DNA from: Lepidurus packardi
Taxonomy: Eukaryota; Arthropoda; Branchiopoda; Notostraca; Triopsidae
Direction of reading: 5' to 3'
Length of the DNA: 64,000 bases
Assembly: GCA_023053545.1 (NCBI GenBank)
Contig: JAKZAN010000005.1
Span: 12,152,001-12,216,000, forward strand
Part shown: in pieces, positions 10,422-21,450 of the stretch
How positions within the stretch are numbered: the first letter of the stretch is position 1
How the letters are laid out: the number at the start of each line of letters is the position of its first letter
Made by a program: the position numbers and the translations under genes
Notes under the pieces: generated by a model
What the model was told of the DNA's origin: nothing
Database searches by the model: none
What the model saw: only the letters and a program-made list of their open reading frames with translations

Positions 10422-13400
10422 ATGTCAGGTAATTATACTTTGTTATTTGTGTTAAATCGTTACTATTGTACTCATAAATGAGCTCTAAAATGCCAATAAA
10501 ATACTTCCAACTTGGAAGTATTGGAGCGATTTCTAATTATAATATCTGCAAAAATTAAATGTTAGTACCAACAAACCACGTTTACTGTAACATTCCTTGA
10601 ATACCCTTTCTAATTGTCTACTTTCTTTGTTTTATTTTATGTAAAGGTCGAGTTCCTCTGGGTTTGCTCGTGGATTTAAACGATCCCAACTCGAGTTTAA
10701 TCTACGAACTGTGTTCTTCCGTTGAAAACCCCTTCACAATCCATGAAGATGATCCGTTTGGCCTTACAGCTGGCCAGAAAGAAGCCCAAAGTCTTCCCGA
10801 AGCCTCCGATAAGCGACCTTTTCAGGCTTTTAATGCCGATGGGAATGATGTGGACGTTTTAGTAAAATTAAGCGACAGTCCTAAAGCTCAACCTGTTGCG
10901 TCCAGCTCCTCTCCAGCAGCTTCCCATCAATGGGATCATCTGAGTTTGATTGATGAAGCCCGTCCGAACTTTGCCTGTGATATTTTAGAGGATTGGGATG
11001 CCATCGCCCAAGAAGCCATGCATTTAGCAGCTGATTTTGAAAGCAACCAACTTAGCCCCATTAAAAGTACATTTCAACTCGTCCTTTTCAAATTCACTTT
11101 ACGTTTCAAAAGCATCTGGATTCGTCAAACTTCCTTCTTAACTGAGTACTTTTTATTCCCGTAGTTGCTGATCTTTTGATACAACCGGATTCGCCGTTAT
11201 TAAGTTCCTCGAAAAAGCTACGAGATTTCTTGTCAATGGAAAACGGCTCAGATTTGGAGTCGACAAGCCCTTCACGTCCCCAAGCATCGCCTAAAAAAGT
11301 ACTCCATATGCTACCTGAAGTTCTAAAGCGTGAAATAACGTTTACTTTGAAGGAAAATCTCATTGGAAAGAAAGAAGAACCTAAAACGAAAGCGAAGAAG
11401 GAACTTGCCCACACGAAAAGACGTTCCATAGAGCCAAGACCGACTAAAACATCCAGTAAACGAGCGTCTTTGTCCGTTCCTATCAAAGCCACGCCTCCAG
11501 TTAAGAAAGTCCAAGTAAAAGATCCCGTTTCTCCCTCAAAGTCCCGATTCTTTGACTCAAATTGCGTCCATTTTCGTTCAGAAAGAGGCCAAAGACATAC
11601 CTGGAACGCCCAAAATGCGCTGCAAACTTACACCTGCACCCACAGCTAGCAACACGTAACATTTCTTACCTTGAATACACAAGGAATTGTGTAATTGAAG
11701 TGCTTTTCTCGGGGGAGAGAACAGGAGTCATCCTAGAATTCGCCGAAATTTAATGAATCCGCCTCCCAGTCGGGCTCCAGCACATGCGCACAAGTCTAAT
11801 GCACCTCAACCTGCTGGCCCGCTTAAAGCTGCTCCTTTGCCAAGCCTCGGCCCACCAGAAACTAGCATTACCTCTGCAGGCAAGAAGAAAACTGAATCTA
11901 GAAAATTAATTTCCTGAAAAAAAAAATTTTTCAATTTTTTTTTCAATTCTTCAAAAATTGCAGAAAAATTCATGTTTTTTTCTTTATATAGTATAGTTCT
12001 TATAGAGTTTACTTAATTAACTTAACGTTTAAATGAATTGTTTTTCATAATTTTTTTCTTTTTTTTTCATTTTTTTTTCTTTTTTTTTCAATTCTTCAAA
12101 AATTGCAGAAAATTCATTGTTTTTTGCTTATATAGTATAGTTCTTATAGAGTTTACTTAATTAACTTAACGTTTAAATGAATTGTTTTTCATAATTGTTT
12201 TTCTTTTTTTTTTTCATTTTTTTTTCGTTTTTTTTTTATTCTTCAAAAATTGCAGAAAAATTCATTGTTTTTTTGCTTATATAGTATAGTTCTTATAGAG
12301 TTTACTTAATTAACTTAACGCTTAAATTAATTTTTTTTCATAATTTTTTTTCTTTTTTTTCTTTCTTTTTTTCAATTTTTCAAAAATTGCAGAAAAATTC
12401 ATTGTTTTTTTGCTTATATAGTATAGTTCTTATAGAGTTTACTTAATTAACTTAACGTTTAAATTAATTGTTTTTTCATAATTTGTTTTCTTTCATTTTT
12501 TCTTTCATTTTTTTTCTTTTTTTTTATTCTTCAAAAATTGCAGAAAAATTCATTGTTTTTTGCTCTTATAGAGTTTACTTAATTAACTTAACGTTTAAAT
12601 GAATTGTTTTTTATAATTGTTTTTCTTTTTTTTCAATTCTTCAAAAATTGCAGAAAAATTCATTGTTTTTTTGCCTATAGTATAGTTGTTATAGAGTTTA
12701 CTTAATTAACTTAACGTTTAAATTAATTGTTTTTTCATAATTTTTTTTTTTTTTTTTTTTGCATAATTAGGCAGCCTTAGTTCCGTAAGCACGCCTTCGA
12801 GTGTTGGCTCGTTTTCGGCAAGCCGATTGAAATTTTCTGGACTGCCCAATGCAGCTTCTACTCCAAGCATTCCTAAACTAGCCACGCCTTCTCGCTTTTC
12901 ACAATTGCCGTTACTGCGAACCACTTCAGATTTGACCAAGGTAAAAAAAAAAAAAAAAAAATCGAAACTTGGGTTAATAAAATGATTACTATAGCAAGCT
13001 ACAGTGCCAAGTTCTTCCATCCATTCCCTCCATTCCTCGCATGTCACTTTAAATAGGTAATATACTATTTTTTCTCCTGTTGAAATGATTTTAAGAGTTT
13101 TATCGAAATATATTCGGTTTTGATATCGACAGTTCTTTGGGGATCACTACTGGTGTTCGTCGTTCGTTAATTCCAAACCCTTCTCCTCGCGTTCCTGCCA
13201 GCCAATTAGGTCGTTCAGGTTCTTTACGTCTCCAACCGCCTTCCGCTCCGTGAGTCACTGCTTTCTTAATCTTTTTTTTGCCTCTAACGAAGTCTTTTTT
13301 TGTCTTAAAATAGCGAGACGAAAGGCTTAGCTGAGCCTGGTACCCTAAAGCCCCTTGTTTCCGTGCCAAAACCTGTCTCCATGAAGGTAACGCTCGAAAA

Positions 13401-13516
13401 AAGAGCTCAAATTCGAAAAGAAACTTCAATTTATCAATTTAAAATTATTTCCCCCCCCCTTTTCTTAGCCTAGGAGTGTGATCCAACCAGGCCGTAAAGA
13501 GAACGTCTGTCCATAG
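10422..13516 (+). CDS. GTSE1-like Ser/Pro-rich protein
   Basis: Coding exons: probable first exon 10422-10428 (ATGTCAG), then 10647-11066, 11165-11514, 11582-11655, 11737-11879, 12771-12940, 12995-13056, 13133-13249, 13314-13386, 13469-13516; about 487 aa. All phases agree. An equally phased alternative start is ATGACAG at 7236-7242. The N-terminal part is acidic (DLNDPNSS, DEARPNFACDILEDWDAIAQ); an EAMHLAADFES stretch recalls the EAHLLALQIES segment of GTSE1. The rest is basic and rich in Ser/Pro (SGLPNAASTPSIPK), and the protein ends RKENVCP, containing a KEN-box-like motif. GTSE1 family members bind microtubules and regulate G2/M and p53. The similarity is weak and seen by eye. The intron after 11879 starts with GC (CAG|GCAAG), a GC-AG intron. 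The gene ends 106 bp from the CFAP57 stop, tail to tail. Confidence 0.5.
11925..12760 (+). repeat. Tandem array (about 110-150 bp, 6-7 units) with repeated pseudo-acceptors
   Basis: The unit is a T-rich tract, then CTTCAAAAATTGCAGAAAAA, TTGCTTATATAGTATAG, and TTACTTAATTAACTTAACG. Each unit contains a pyrimidine tract followed by TTGCAG, a plausible 3' splice site, at about 11960, 12103, 12254, 12390, 12541 and 12650. The array fills the GC-AG intron between the exons ending at 11879 and starting at 12771 of the GTSE1-like gene. Confidence 0.85.
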
Positions 13517-13622
13517 AGTTTCTTAACCTATTTTTTCTCGTTTGATTAGCTAGTAGATTGGGTTACAGGGTTTATCATTCAATCTTGGCGTTTTTGTACA
13601 GCTTAATTTTGCACAAATACAA

Positions 13623-16600
13623 TCATTTCGGTACAACTGCTTCTTTTTTCTCCAATTGCTTAAGCAGTAAGGAATTATCCTACAAGAGTGACGACACCAG
13701 ACATTTTTAAATTAATTTTTTACATATAAATTTTATCAAAATTATTAAAAAAATTTTACCTGCATTAACTTTTGTTTGATCGTAGAATGCGTTTTGCTCT
13801 GCTCTGATAACTGGTGCTTTAAAGACAAGAAAGACTGCTCTAGTAACCCATATTTCCGCGGCCAATCCATCACTTGATTCGCTAAATTCACTTCAGGGGG
13901 AGCACCTTTGCAATGTAACTCGTGTAACGCCTACAAAATAAGAAAAAAATGTAAAAAAAAATGTCCCCAATTTTCACAATTCAATTCAATTTCATCTCAG
14001 AATGTCCAATGTGACTTCACAATTCTCTGAAATGAAATCAGCACTGAAAAGTTAAGATTCAAATGTATTCAATTCTGTTCAGAATTAAAACTTTTTTGAA
14101 AAAAAAATCCCAAATTTTCCTAATTTGGGAAATTTTATTTATTTCACCATTGAAAAGTTTAGATTCAAATTTATTCAATTCCGTTCAGAATGTAAACTTT
14201 TTTGAATAAAAATCCCAAATTTTCCTAATTTGGGAATTTTTATTTATTTCAGCATTGAAAAGTTTAGATTCAAGTTTACTAAATTCCTTTCAGAATTTAA
14301 ACGTTAGCTTTACTTAAATATCTTTTGGACCTCAAGAAGAAATTCAATACAATTTCATCTCAGAATGTCCAATGTGATTTCACAATTCTCTGAAATCAAT
14401 TCAGCACTGAAAAGTTAAGATTCAAATGTATTCAATTCCATTCAGAATGTAAACTTTTTTGAAGAAAAATCCCAAATTTTCATAATTTGGGAAACTTTAT
14501 TTAGTTCACCATTGAAAAGTTTAGATTCAAGTTTATTAAATTTCTTTCAGAATGTAAGCGTTAGATTTACTTAAATATCTTTTGGACTTCAAGAAGAAAT
14601 TCAATACAATTTCATCTCAGGATGTCCAATGTGACTTCTAATTGCTCTCTATTTGAAGTTCGAAATTATAGTAATTGAAATTAAGTATTTGAATTAAATA
14701 CTTTCATTAAATTAATTTTTTTTCATTTCATTAAATTACTTTCATTTAATTAAATAATTTCATTATTAATTAAATGAATTAAATGATTGTTTATAATATA
14801 ATTAAATTCATTATTAATTTAATGAATTAAAGTACTTGAATTAAGTATTCGAAATTATAATTGAAGTTTTGGGGCCTAAATTACCAAGCTTGCAAGTACA
14901 TTGAGAAATTACCATAAAGTAGTGCTTCAACGCGGGGTAATCATGGACGTACGCCATGCCCACATCCAAGTCTTGTTTCCAGTTTGCCACACTCCTCAGC
15001 AGCGTTTGGATTTGCAGTGTTTTGGCTCGAATTGACTCTTTCTGAACCTGAGCTTTGCCTTGCAGGTCTTTCAAACTGCGCTGTAACTGGAAATGATCCG
15101 TCTCGTAGCGTTTTACCAACTTTTCTTTCTGCAAAACAAAAGAAAACGAAGCTGAGGTTAGAAAAAGTGAGACTAGTTGAGATCCTTTTCTTGAATGTTT
15201 TTGAAATCCTCCTTTTTATGGATAATGTACCTCTTCTAAGGTGGCACGCAAGTCCGTGATGAAAATCTCGCCAACTTTTTTGGCTTGGATGACGTCATTG
15301 AGCTCGGATTCGTGTTTAGCACGCCAGGCTTGCTCTTGTTCCAACAATCGACTCCAATGGCGCAACTTATCGTCTTTACTTTTCACTAACGAGTCTCTTT
15401 TAGCCAAATCCTCCTTCAATTCCGCATTGTTGCGCTGGTATTCGAGTATAACGGCCGCCAAACGTTGATTCTCCACTTGTTGTCCTGTCCCGTTTTGCTT
15501 TTGACTCTCCAAATCGCGCTGCAAACTAAAAACCAGCTAAAAACTCCCATAACTTAGTGTGGGGGATATTAAGTCCAAACCTGGCAATGGATTTGCGCAT
15601 AACGCCGGCTTCGCTCCTTAATTTCAGGTTCACTTGCTTTTCCACGCTCAAAAATCGATCGTATTTCTTCTGCAAGGCTTTCGTGTCCTCTCCCGACGTT
15701 TTTCGCTGCTCTTCCATGACCATTTGCGATTCTTGGAGTCTTTTGGCCAATTCCTCCTTTTCCCTGCCCCACTGTTTGGCTAACCCATCCGCATCGGCTT
15801 GAATCTTGGCCAATTTCTGATCAAAGCCCGTCTGCAGACTTGTTTTTAACGCTTTAGCATCCCTAAAATCGAAAAAACCCCCATAAAAATCCGAAATCAA
15901 CCCAACTGTGATGCTTCTCTTATGTTCTATAAAAAGTATTTAACTGTTCGTGAAGTTTTATAGCTTCTTCAAACCGTTTCTCGAGCCCATAGTAGCGCCG
16001 ATAAGACGACGCCAATTTAGTTTCGTAGTTTTCAGTCAAATGTTTCGTTTCTTGCGTTGAAACCACGTTTTTCTCTTCTAAACACTTAAGACACTCCAAA
16101 TCTTTAGCGTTCAGCTTCTCCTCCAGCTCCTACCGGTAAAGAAAACGCTTAGAAAATTAGAAAAACAAAGAGAAAAACAGAAATACTTGATTTTGCTTGG
16201 TGAGGCGAACCAAAACTTGGTTATGTCGAACTTCCTCGCTTAGAAATCGCTCATTCAAGTCTTTTTCGACCCTTCGTAGTCGATAATTGTACTCGTGTTG
16301 AGCTTCGTCAAGTAAGTGCTTTAGTTGGCTAATTTCTTGAAGGCGTTGATACCACTCGTCTCGCAAAACCAACGTTTCCAAAGGCGATTTCAAGTATTCA
16401 ACCTGCTTATCCATTTCCCCGAATCTCCATAAGCAAATCGAGCCGTCAGCACCGCAGGAAACTAAGGTGGTTTTATCGTAAGACACGCCCATCTGTGAAA
16501 CGTTTCAAGTTGACATGATTAAGCTTCGAAATTGGCAAATGAACTCGAAAAATACTAAAAAATTAAGAAAAAGAAATACAAAAATAAGAAAAAATAGAAA

Positions 16601-19045
16601 ACATGAAGAGTTTTCGTACTTGGGTGATTGGAGAGGATTGGGTGAAGTATTCATGGTATTCATAGCGAGTAGTAAAGGGGTAAGTGTATACTCTAAGTGC
16701 TCCAGTGCTCGTGGCAGCTAATACAGCCCTCCCTGAAGACTCTTCTTGATTTTTCGAAAGCAACTCAATGCTTACAATGCTAGTGTCGGGTATTGTGATC
16801 TCGTGGAGAACCTGAACCGAGATAAAAAAAAGACAAAATTAGCCTGAATTCATAAGCGAATAGAGTTTTTGAGACGTACTTGAGCTCCCAGAGCGTCCAG
16901 TTCAAATAAGGATCCTTTTCCATCCACCGCTATTAAACTATGGCTTGGACTAAATGTAATTGTAGTCAAAACAAGCTCCAGTTTCCATTGTAGGAGTAGG
17001 ATAGCTTTGCAAGGGTCAAACTGCAGAAGTGAACCGTCCGAAAATGCGGCGTAAAGCAAAGAACCATCCGCAACCCACGCCAAACATTTGATCTAATAAA
17101 ATTAATTAAAAAAATAAATAAATTAATAAATGAATAAATTCGATATTCTAGAAACTACTAGATTTTGTGCTTATAACTATTATTGTATGTTTAGTAGTAG
17201 TAATCTTAGTAATAGTAATCTTAATCTTAATAGTAATATAATAGTAATAATAATCTTAGTAATAGTAATCTTAGTCCAAAGAATTCGCTTACTTCAGCTC
17301 GCAGGTTGCAAGGTAATGTGGTTAAATTCCGGTGTGAGTAGTGGAACAACTGTAGATTGTTTTGATGCGCTAAAGCGACCACGTGACCGCCGGGGCTGCA
17401 CACCACGTGATCAAAGCGTTGTCTTATCTCCTTCACAACATGGAATTTATCCACTAACATCGCCGCTAAAATTAGCGCATCTTGGGTAGAATACACTAAA
17501 TAGTGACCTAATCACCCAAACCATATCTTTTTTTTAATTTAAAGATATCATTCGGGAAGAATTTGTAGCGAAATTAAATTTCGCTAATGAAATTTGTAGC
17601 TTCGACGAAATTTCGTTACCTGACGGGTGAATAGCGCATGTGGTCACGTTTTCAGTTGCGTGAGACTGCATTTGGACTCGAATTTGGCTATAGTCCCACA
17701 CCGTCCAGCAGTTATTGCCCGAAAGGGTGAGAAATTGCGGTTTCCATGCCGAGAAATTCAAACTACGGATCTCTTTTCCTAATCCAGCCATAGGTAAAAA
17801 TACCGGCAGACTATCCGTCTATAAATCACAAAGAAAATGATTAAAAACAAGAAAAATTGGTAGAAAAACGAGTAGAATTTTTTCACGAGATCCAAAATGG
17901 TGAGTTTTCCCGAGGCGCAAACAGCCAAATGCGTTCCATTGTTGTTTGTTACCACGTTTGTGATTACATTCCCGTTCGGAGGGTTTAAAGGGGACTCGTC
18001 AAGGTAAACTGGCCACGAAATTAGGAGTTCGAACGCAGTATTCTTCGCATCGGTGCTCCCGAACAAGCCAACAGTTAATATCCGGTCTTCTTTCATGAAT
18101 ATGCAGACGAACTTGGTGGCTCCCAAACAACAAAGCGACAAAATGGGCACTGATTCTAATTTGATTGCTGCAGCAATGTCACCTTCTTGGACGACCAGGA
18201 TTTGGCCATCTATGGTGCCCAATAGGAGATGATGCTGTTTCAAAGACGACAACCAAGCTTGGCAGGTTATTGAGGGACTGTATTTGATCTTGGGGCCCTG
18301 CTCGAAGCCATCCGGGGTTAGTCGCCATATCTTGAATTGTCCGCTCCATAATATCGTCAAGGAATTCACGTCCGTAGGGTGGAACAATACCTGTAAAAGA
18401 AGTTAACATGAACTTTCAGAGAGTACAATAAATAAGTCATTAAGGGTAAACTTTACTTGTGCTTTGGAGTCGAAAGTAGCTGGGGGAGGTAACTGGATGG
18501 AAGCGACGACTTTAGAGGTCCTCCACAGGTATAACGTGAGTAAACCTTGTGGTTGGTGTTGGGGAAGAAGCACTGCCAGATATTTCGTATCGAAAGACAA
18601 GTCTAACGCCAAAGCGTCCTTCCTGGAAGCGATTTCGATCTGGCTGATGACTTTCTTACGTTTGAAAGTCAGTTTGGTGGTTGCAGTCTCAGGAATGGCT
18701 TCGTAGACGACTAAACTGTTTTTGGGACCAGCCTCTACAGTTACCAATAATTGACTTGAGGATACAAGGGGAATTAGTGGGCAATTAGGACGAAAATAAG
18801 GGATTTTACTTGTCATTGCTGAAGCAGAAGGCTAGAGTTGAATAAGCGCTCGTTTTGGGCATAAGGAACGACTGAGGTTTGGGTTTGGAAGAGGCATTGG
18901 AACTGACGGATTGGAAAACTAGAGCTCTACCAGCTATGTATGCTAAATGGTCGTCGATAAAGGCCAAAGGAGGCTGCAAACTCTTGCCCCCTCCGTAAGC
19001 TAAAGCGAGCAGAGATTCCGGTGTCGGAGCCCAACCGTGTGCCAT
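13623..19045 (-). CDS. CFAP57: Cilia- and flagella-associated protein 57 (WDR65)
   Basis: Fourteen exons, complement: 18810-19045, 18457-18754, 17887-18390, 17620-17818, 17293-17495, 16880-17092, 16620-16811, 16187-16492, 15945-16129, 15581-15862, 15231-15525, 14913-15128, 13760-13930, 13623-13679; all phases agree, 1118 aa. The N-terminal half is a run of WD40-type beta-propeller blades (FDTKYLAVLLPQ, VLFHPTDVNSLTILWSGQFK, GADGSICLW). The C-terminal half, from the 16187-16492 exon on, is a long charged coiled coil (NAELKEDLAKRDSLV, QLEKKEAVVPK at the end). Order and length match CFAP57, about 1250 aa in mammals. Family knowledge: an axonemal protein of the inner-dynein/regulatory region, needed for motile cilia and sperm tails. 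The start is the first in-frame ATG after a stop-rich leader. It shares its upstream region with CCDC130. Confidence 0.88.
13975..14640. repeat. Tandem imperfect repeats in a CFAP57 intron
   Basis: Blocks of roughly 120-360 bp recur, containing TTCATCTCAGAATGTCCAATG (about 13992, 14354 and 14611), GCACTGAAAAGTTAAGATTC, and the palindrome CCCAAATTTTCCTAATTTGGG (about 14109, 14214 and 14470). The palindrome can form a hairpin. The rest of the intron, up to 14912, is simple AATTAAAT-type sequence. Confidence 0.75.
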
Positions 19046-19542
19046 TTTGAAGACCCGAAAAATTGACTAGAACTGCAAAAACATATTAACTTAATTTAAT
19101 AGTAACTTGGGTACCTCTAATATCAAGAGTAAAGTGGCTTCCATACCTTACCGAGCTCGCTTATCGTGATGAATTATTGATCAAACAACGACACACCGTA
19201 AGGCAAGCCAAAGGCCTACGTAATCCTAACACAATGATCAGCTATGACTGGGCTATGATTTACATCGAATCATGCATGAATTACATCCAACATCGCAATA
19301 CACACAAAAAATTCATCCAAAACATCCGCTAGTGTCAAAGAGATCTCTTGAAAATGAACACCTTAACTTTAAATGTCATATTGCCCGCCAGAATGCTTGA
19401 TCATCGTGTACAATATCGATAAAATTAACTATCGATATTTTGTCGATCAAATGCAACTTCGATTTCGACATTCTTCCGTCGTCAACAACGGGAAAGTCAA
19501 AAACTTGCATTGCTGTGAGAAAAACGAGCACAACCTACGAAA
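19046..19542. promoter_or_regulatory. Divergent promoter with two DRE (TATCGATA) sites
   Basis: The 497-bp gap between the divergent CFAP57 and CCDC130 starts contains perfect TATCGATA at 19414-19421 and 19430-19437, plus GTCGATC nearby. In Drosophila this octamer binds DREF and BEAF and marks housekeeping promoters. The sites lie about 110-130 bp upstream of the CCDC130 ATG. Confidence 0.6.
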
Positions 19543-21450
19543 ATGGTAAGAAGCTCACAGTATTTAATGTCCTAATTTTTCTTAACATGTTCTTTCTTGT
19601 CTTTCAGGCGGAAAGGAAGTCAGTTAACAAATATTACCCGCCAGATTGGCGTCCAGAAATGGGCTCGGTTAACAAGTACCATGGAACCCATGCTTTACGC
19701 GAAAGAGCCAATAAATTGCACTTGGGCATTCTTATTATCCGCTTCGAAATGCCCTACAATATCTGGTGCGAGGGCTGTAAAAACCATGTCGGCATGGGAG
19801 TTCGTTATAACGCGCAGAAAAAGAAAATCGGGATGTATTATTCCACTCCCGTCTACCAGTTCAGGATGAAATGTCACTTGTGCGACAATCATTACGAAAT
19901 TAAAACAGATCCAGGGGTAATTTCATCCTTTTTCTTTCCGTTTCCCATTAACTTTTTTTAACTTTTTAAGTTAATTACCGTAAACTAACTGAAAAAGAAT
20001 AATTTTACTCAAATCGCTTGTTTCGCAGAATTTGGATTATGTGATCGTCTCCGGGGCCAGAAGGCAAGAAAACCGGTGGGATCCTACTCAAAACGGCCAA
20101 ATATTTACCGATGACAAGGCTGTGATCCGAAAAATGGGCACGGATGCCATGTTCAAACTGGAACATGGCGAAACTGACGCAGCCAAGTCCAAAGACGCCG
20201 CTCCTGGCTTAGGAAAGCTTCAAAACCTCCAAGATCGCTTCAAAGATGACTACGATATCAATCAAAGCCTTCGCAATCTATTTAGAGTAACATCTCTTTC
20301 AATTTGTATTATACTCCTTGCCCTTCTATTCTTAAATACTCGTTTTTCTCCCAGAAATCCAAGAAAGAATTGAAAATCCAAGCCTTGATCGACGCAGCGC
20401 TTTTGGAGAAATCTTCCTTGGCTATTCCATTACTTCCCGAGTCGGAAGAGGACGACAGAATGGCTTCATTACTGCGCCTGAATCCATCAGAAAGTAATTA
20501 CCAACATAATAACATACTTTAACATTCATAATATAATAATTGATAACATACTTTCTTGCTTTTAAAGATTAAAAATATCTTCTACAATGGAAGTTCTCCG
20601 CTTGAAATTCATGTACAATTTACGTGTTTTAGTAATAAACAACATATAACATACTTTAATATTAAGAATACATTAACTGATAACATACTTTCTTACTTTT
20701 ACATATTAAAAAAATCTTCTAAAATGGAAGTTCTCCGCTTGAAATTCATGTACATTCAAGTACATACACAGTCAAGTACATGCACAGTCAAGTACATGTA
20801 CATTCAATACATGTACATTCAATACATGTACATTCAATACATGAACATTCAAGCACATGTACATTCGAATTACATGTACATTTCAAGCACATGTACATTC
20901 GAAGTACATGTACATTCAATATATGTACATTCAATATATGTACATTCAATACATGTACATTCAAGCACATGTACATTCGAAGTACATGTACATTCAAGCA
21001 CATGTAAATTCGAAGTACATGTACATTCAAGCACATGTAAATTCGAAGTACATGTACATTCAAGTACATGTATTTTCATGTACATTCATTTAGAATTCCA
21101 TGTACATTCATGCACAATTCATGTAAATTCATGTGAAATTCATGTGTTGAAATTCACCTGTTTTAGCCCCTGAGGAACGTCAAAAAGCTAGGCGAAACAA
21201 AATCGAGACGGAGGCCTTCTTATCGTCACCTTCCTCTTCAACTTCGCTGTTAAAAACCGTCGTCCCTCCTCGCATTAAAAAACTCTTAAACTCTTCGCTC
21301 TCCAAAGACGCTTTAGGAATTGTTCCCAAGAATTCTGAAGCGAATGAAAACCCTTCTTCGGTATCAGCTGATCCAACGCCTTCAATTCTTCCCACTAAAA
21401 ATAGCCTGGTATCGATGGATTACGGTACCAGCACGGACGACTCTGATTAA
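19543..21450 (+). CDS. CCDC130: CCDC130 / YJU2B, CWC16-family spliceosome-associated protein
   Basis: Exons: 19543-19545 (the ATG alone), 19608-19916, 20029-20286, 20355-20493, 21167-21450; 330 aa, all phases agree. Residues 1-105 contain the family core AERKSVNKYYPPDW, ILIIRFEMPYNIWCEGC, HVGMGVRYNAQKKK and MKCHLCDNHYEIKTDP, with two CxxC pairs (C-E-G-C and C-H-L-C) for zinc. DYVIVSGARRQENRWDP follows and matches YJU2B rather than YJU2. The C-terminal part is Ser/Thr-rich and ends STDDSD. Family knowledge: YJU2/CWC16 proteins act in the spliceosome around branching; the YJU2B paralogue is less well characterised. The first coding exon carries only the start codon directly before the donor (ATG|GTAAGA), which automated prediction could miss. 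Intron 4 holds a minisatellite. Confidence 0.9.
20565..21135 (+). repeat. Direct duplication followed by a palindromic 15-bp minisatellite
   Basis: A segment containing CAATGGAAGTTCTCCGCTTG (about 20584) recurs at about 20721, roughly 138 bp on. From about 20750 follow some 25 units of about 15 bp built on ACATGTACATTCAA, sometimes with GAAGT or GCAC linkers. The core TGTACATGTACA is self-complementary, so single strands could form serial hairpins. It lies in CCDC130 intron 4; reading frames seen here on both strands are artefacts. Confidence 0.9.

Noticed and set aside
20556-21173. 205-codon plus frame and overlapping frames on both strands
   Set aside because: Minisatellite in CCDC130 intron 4; flanking exons join in phase across it.
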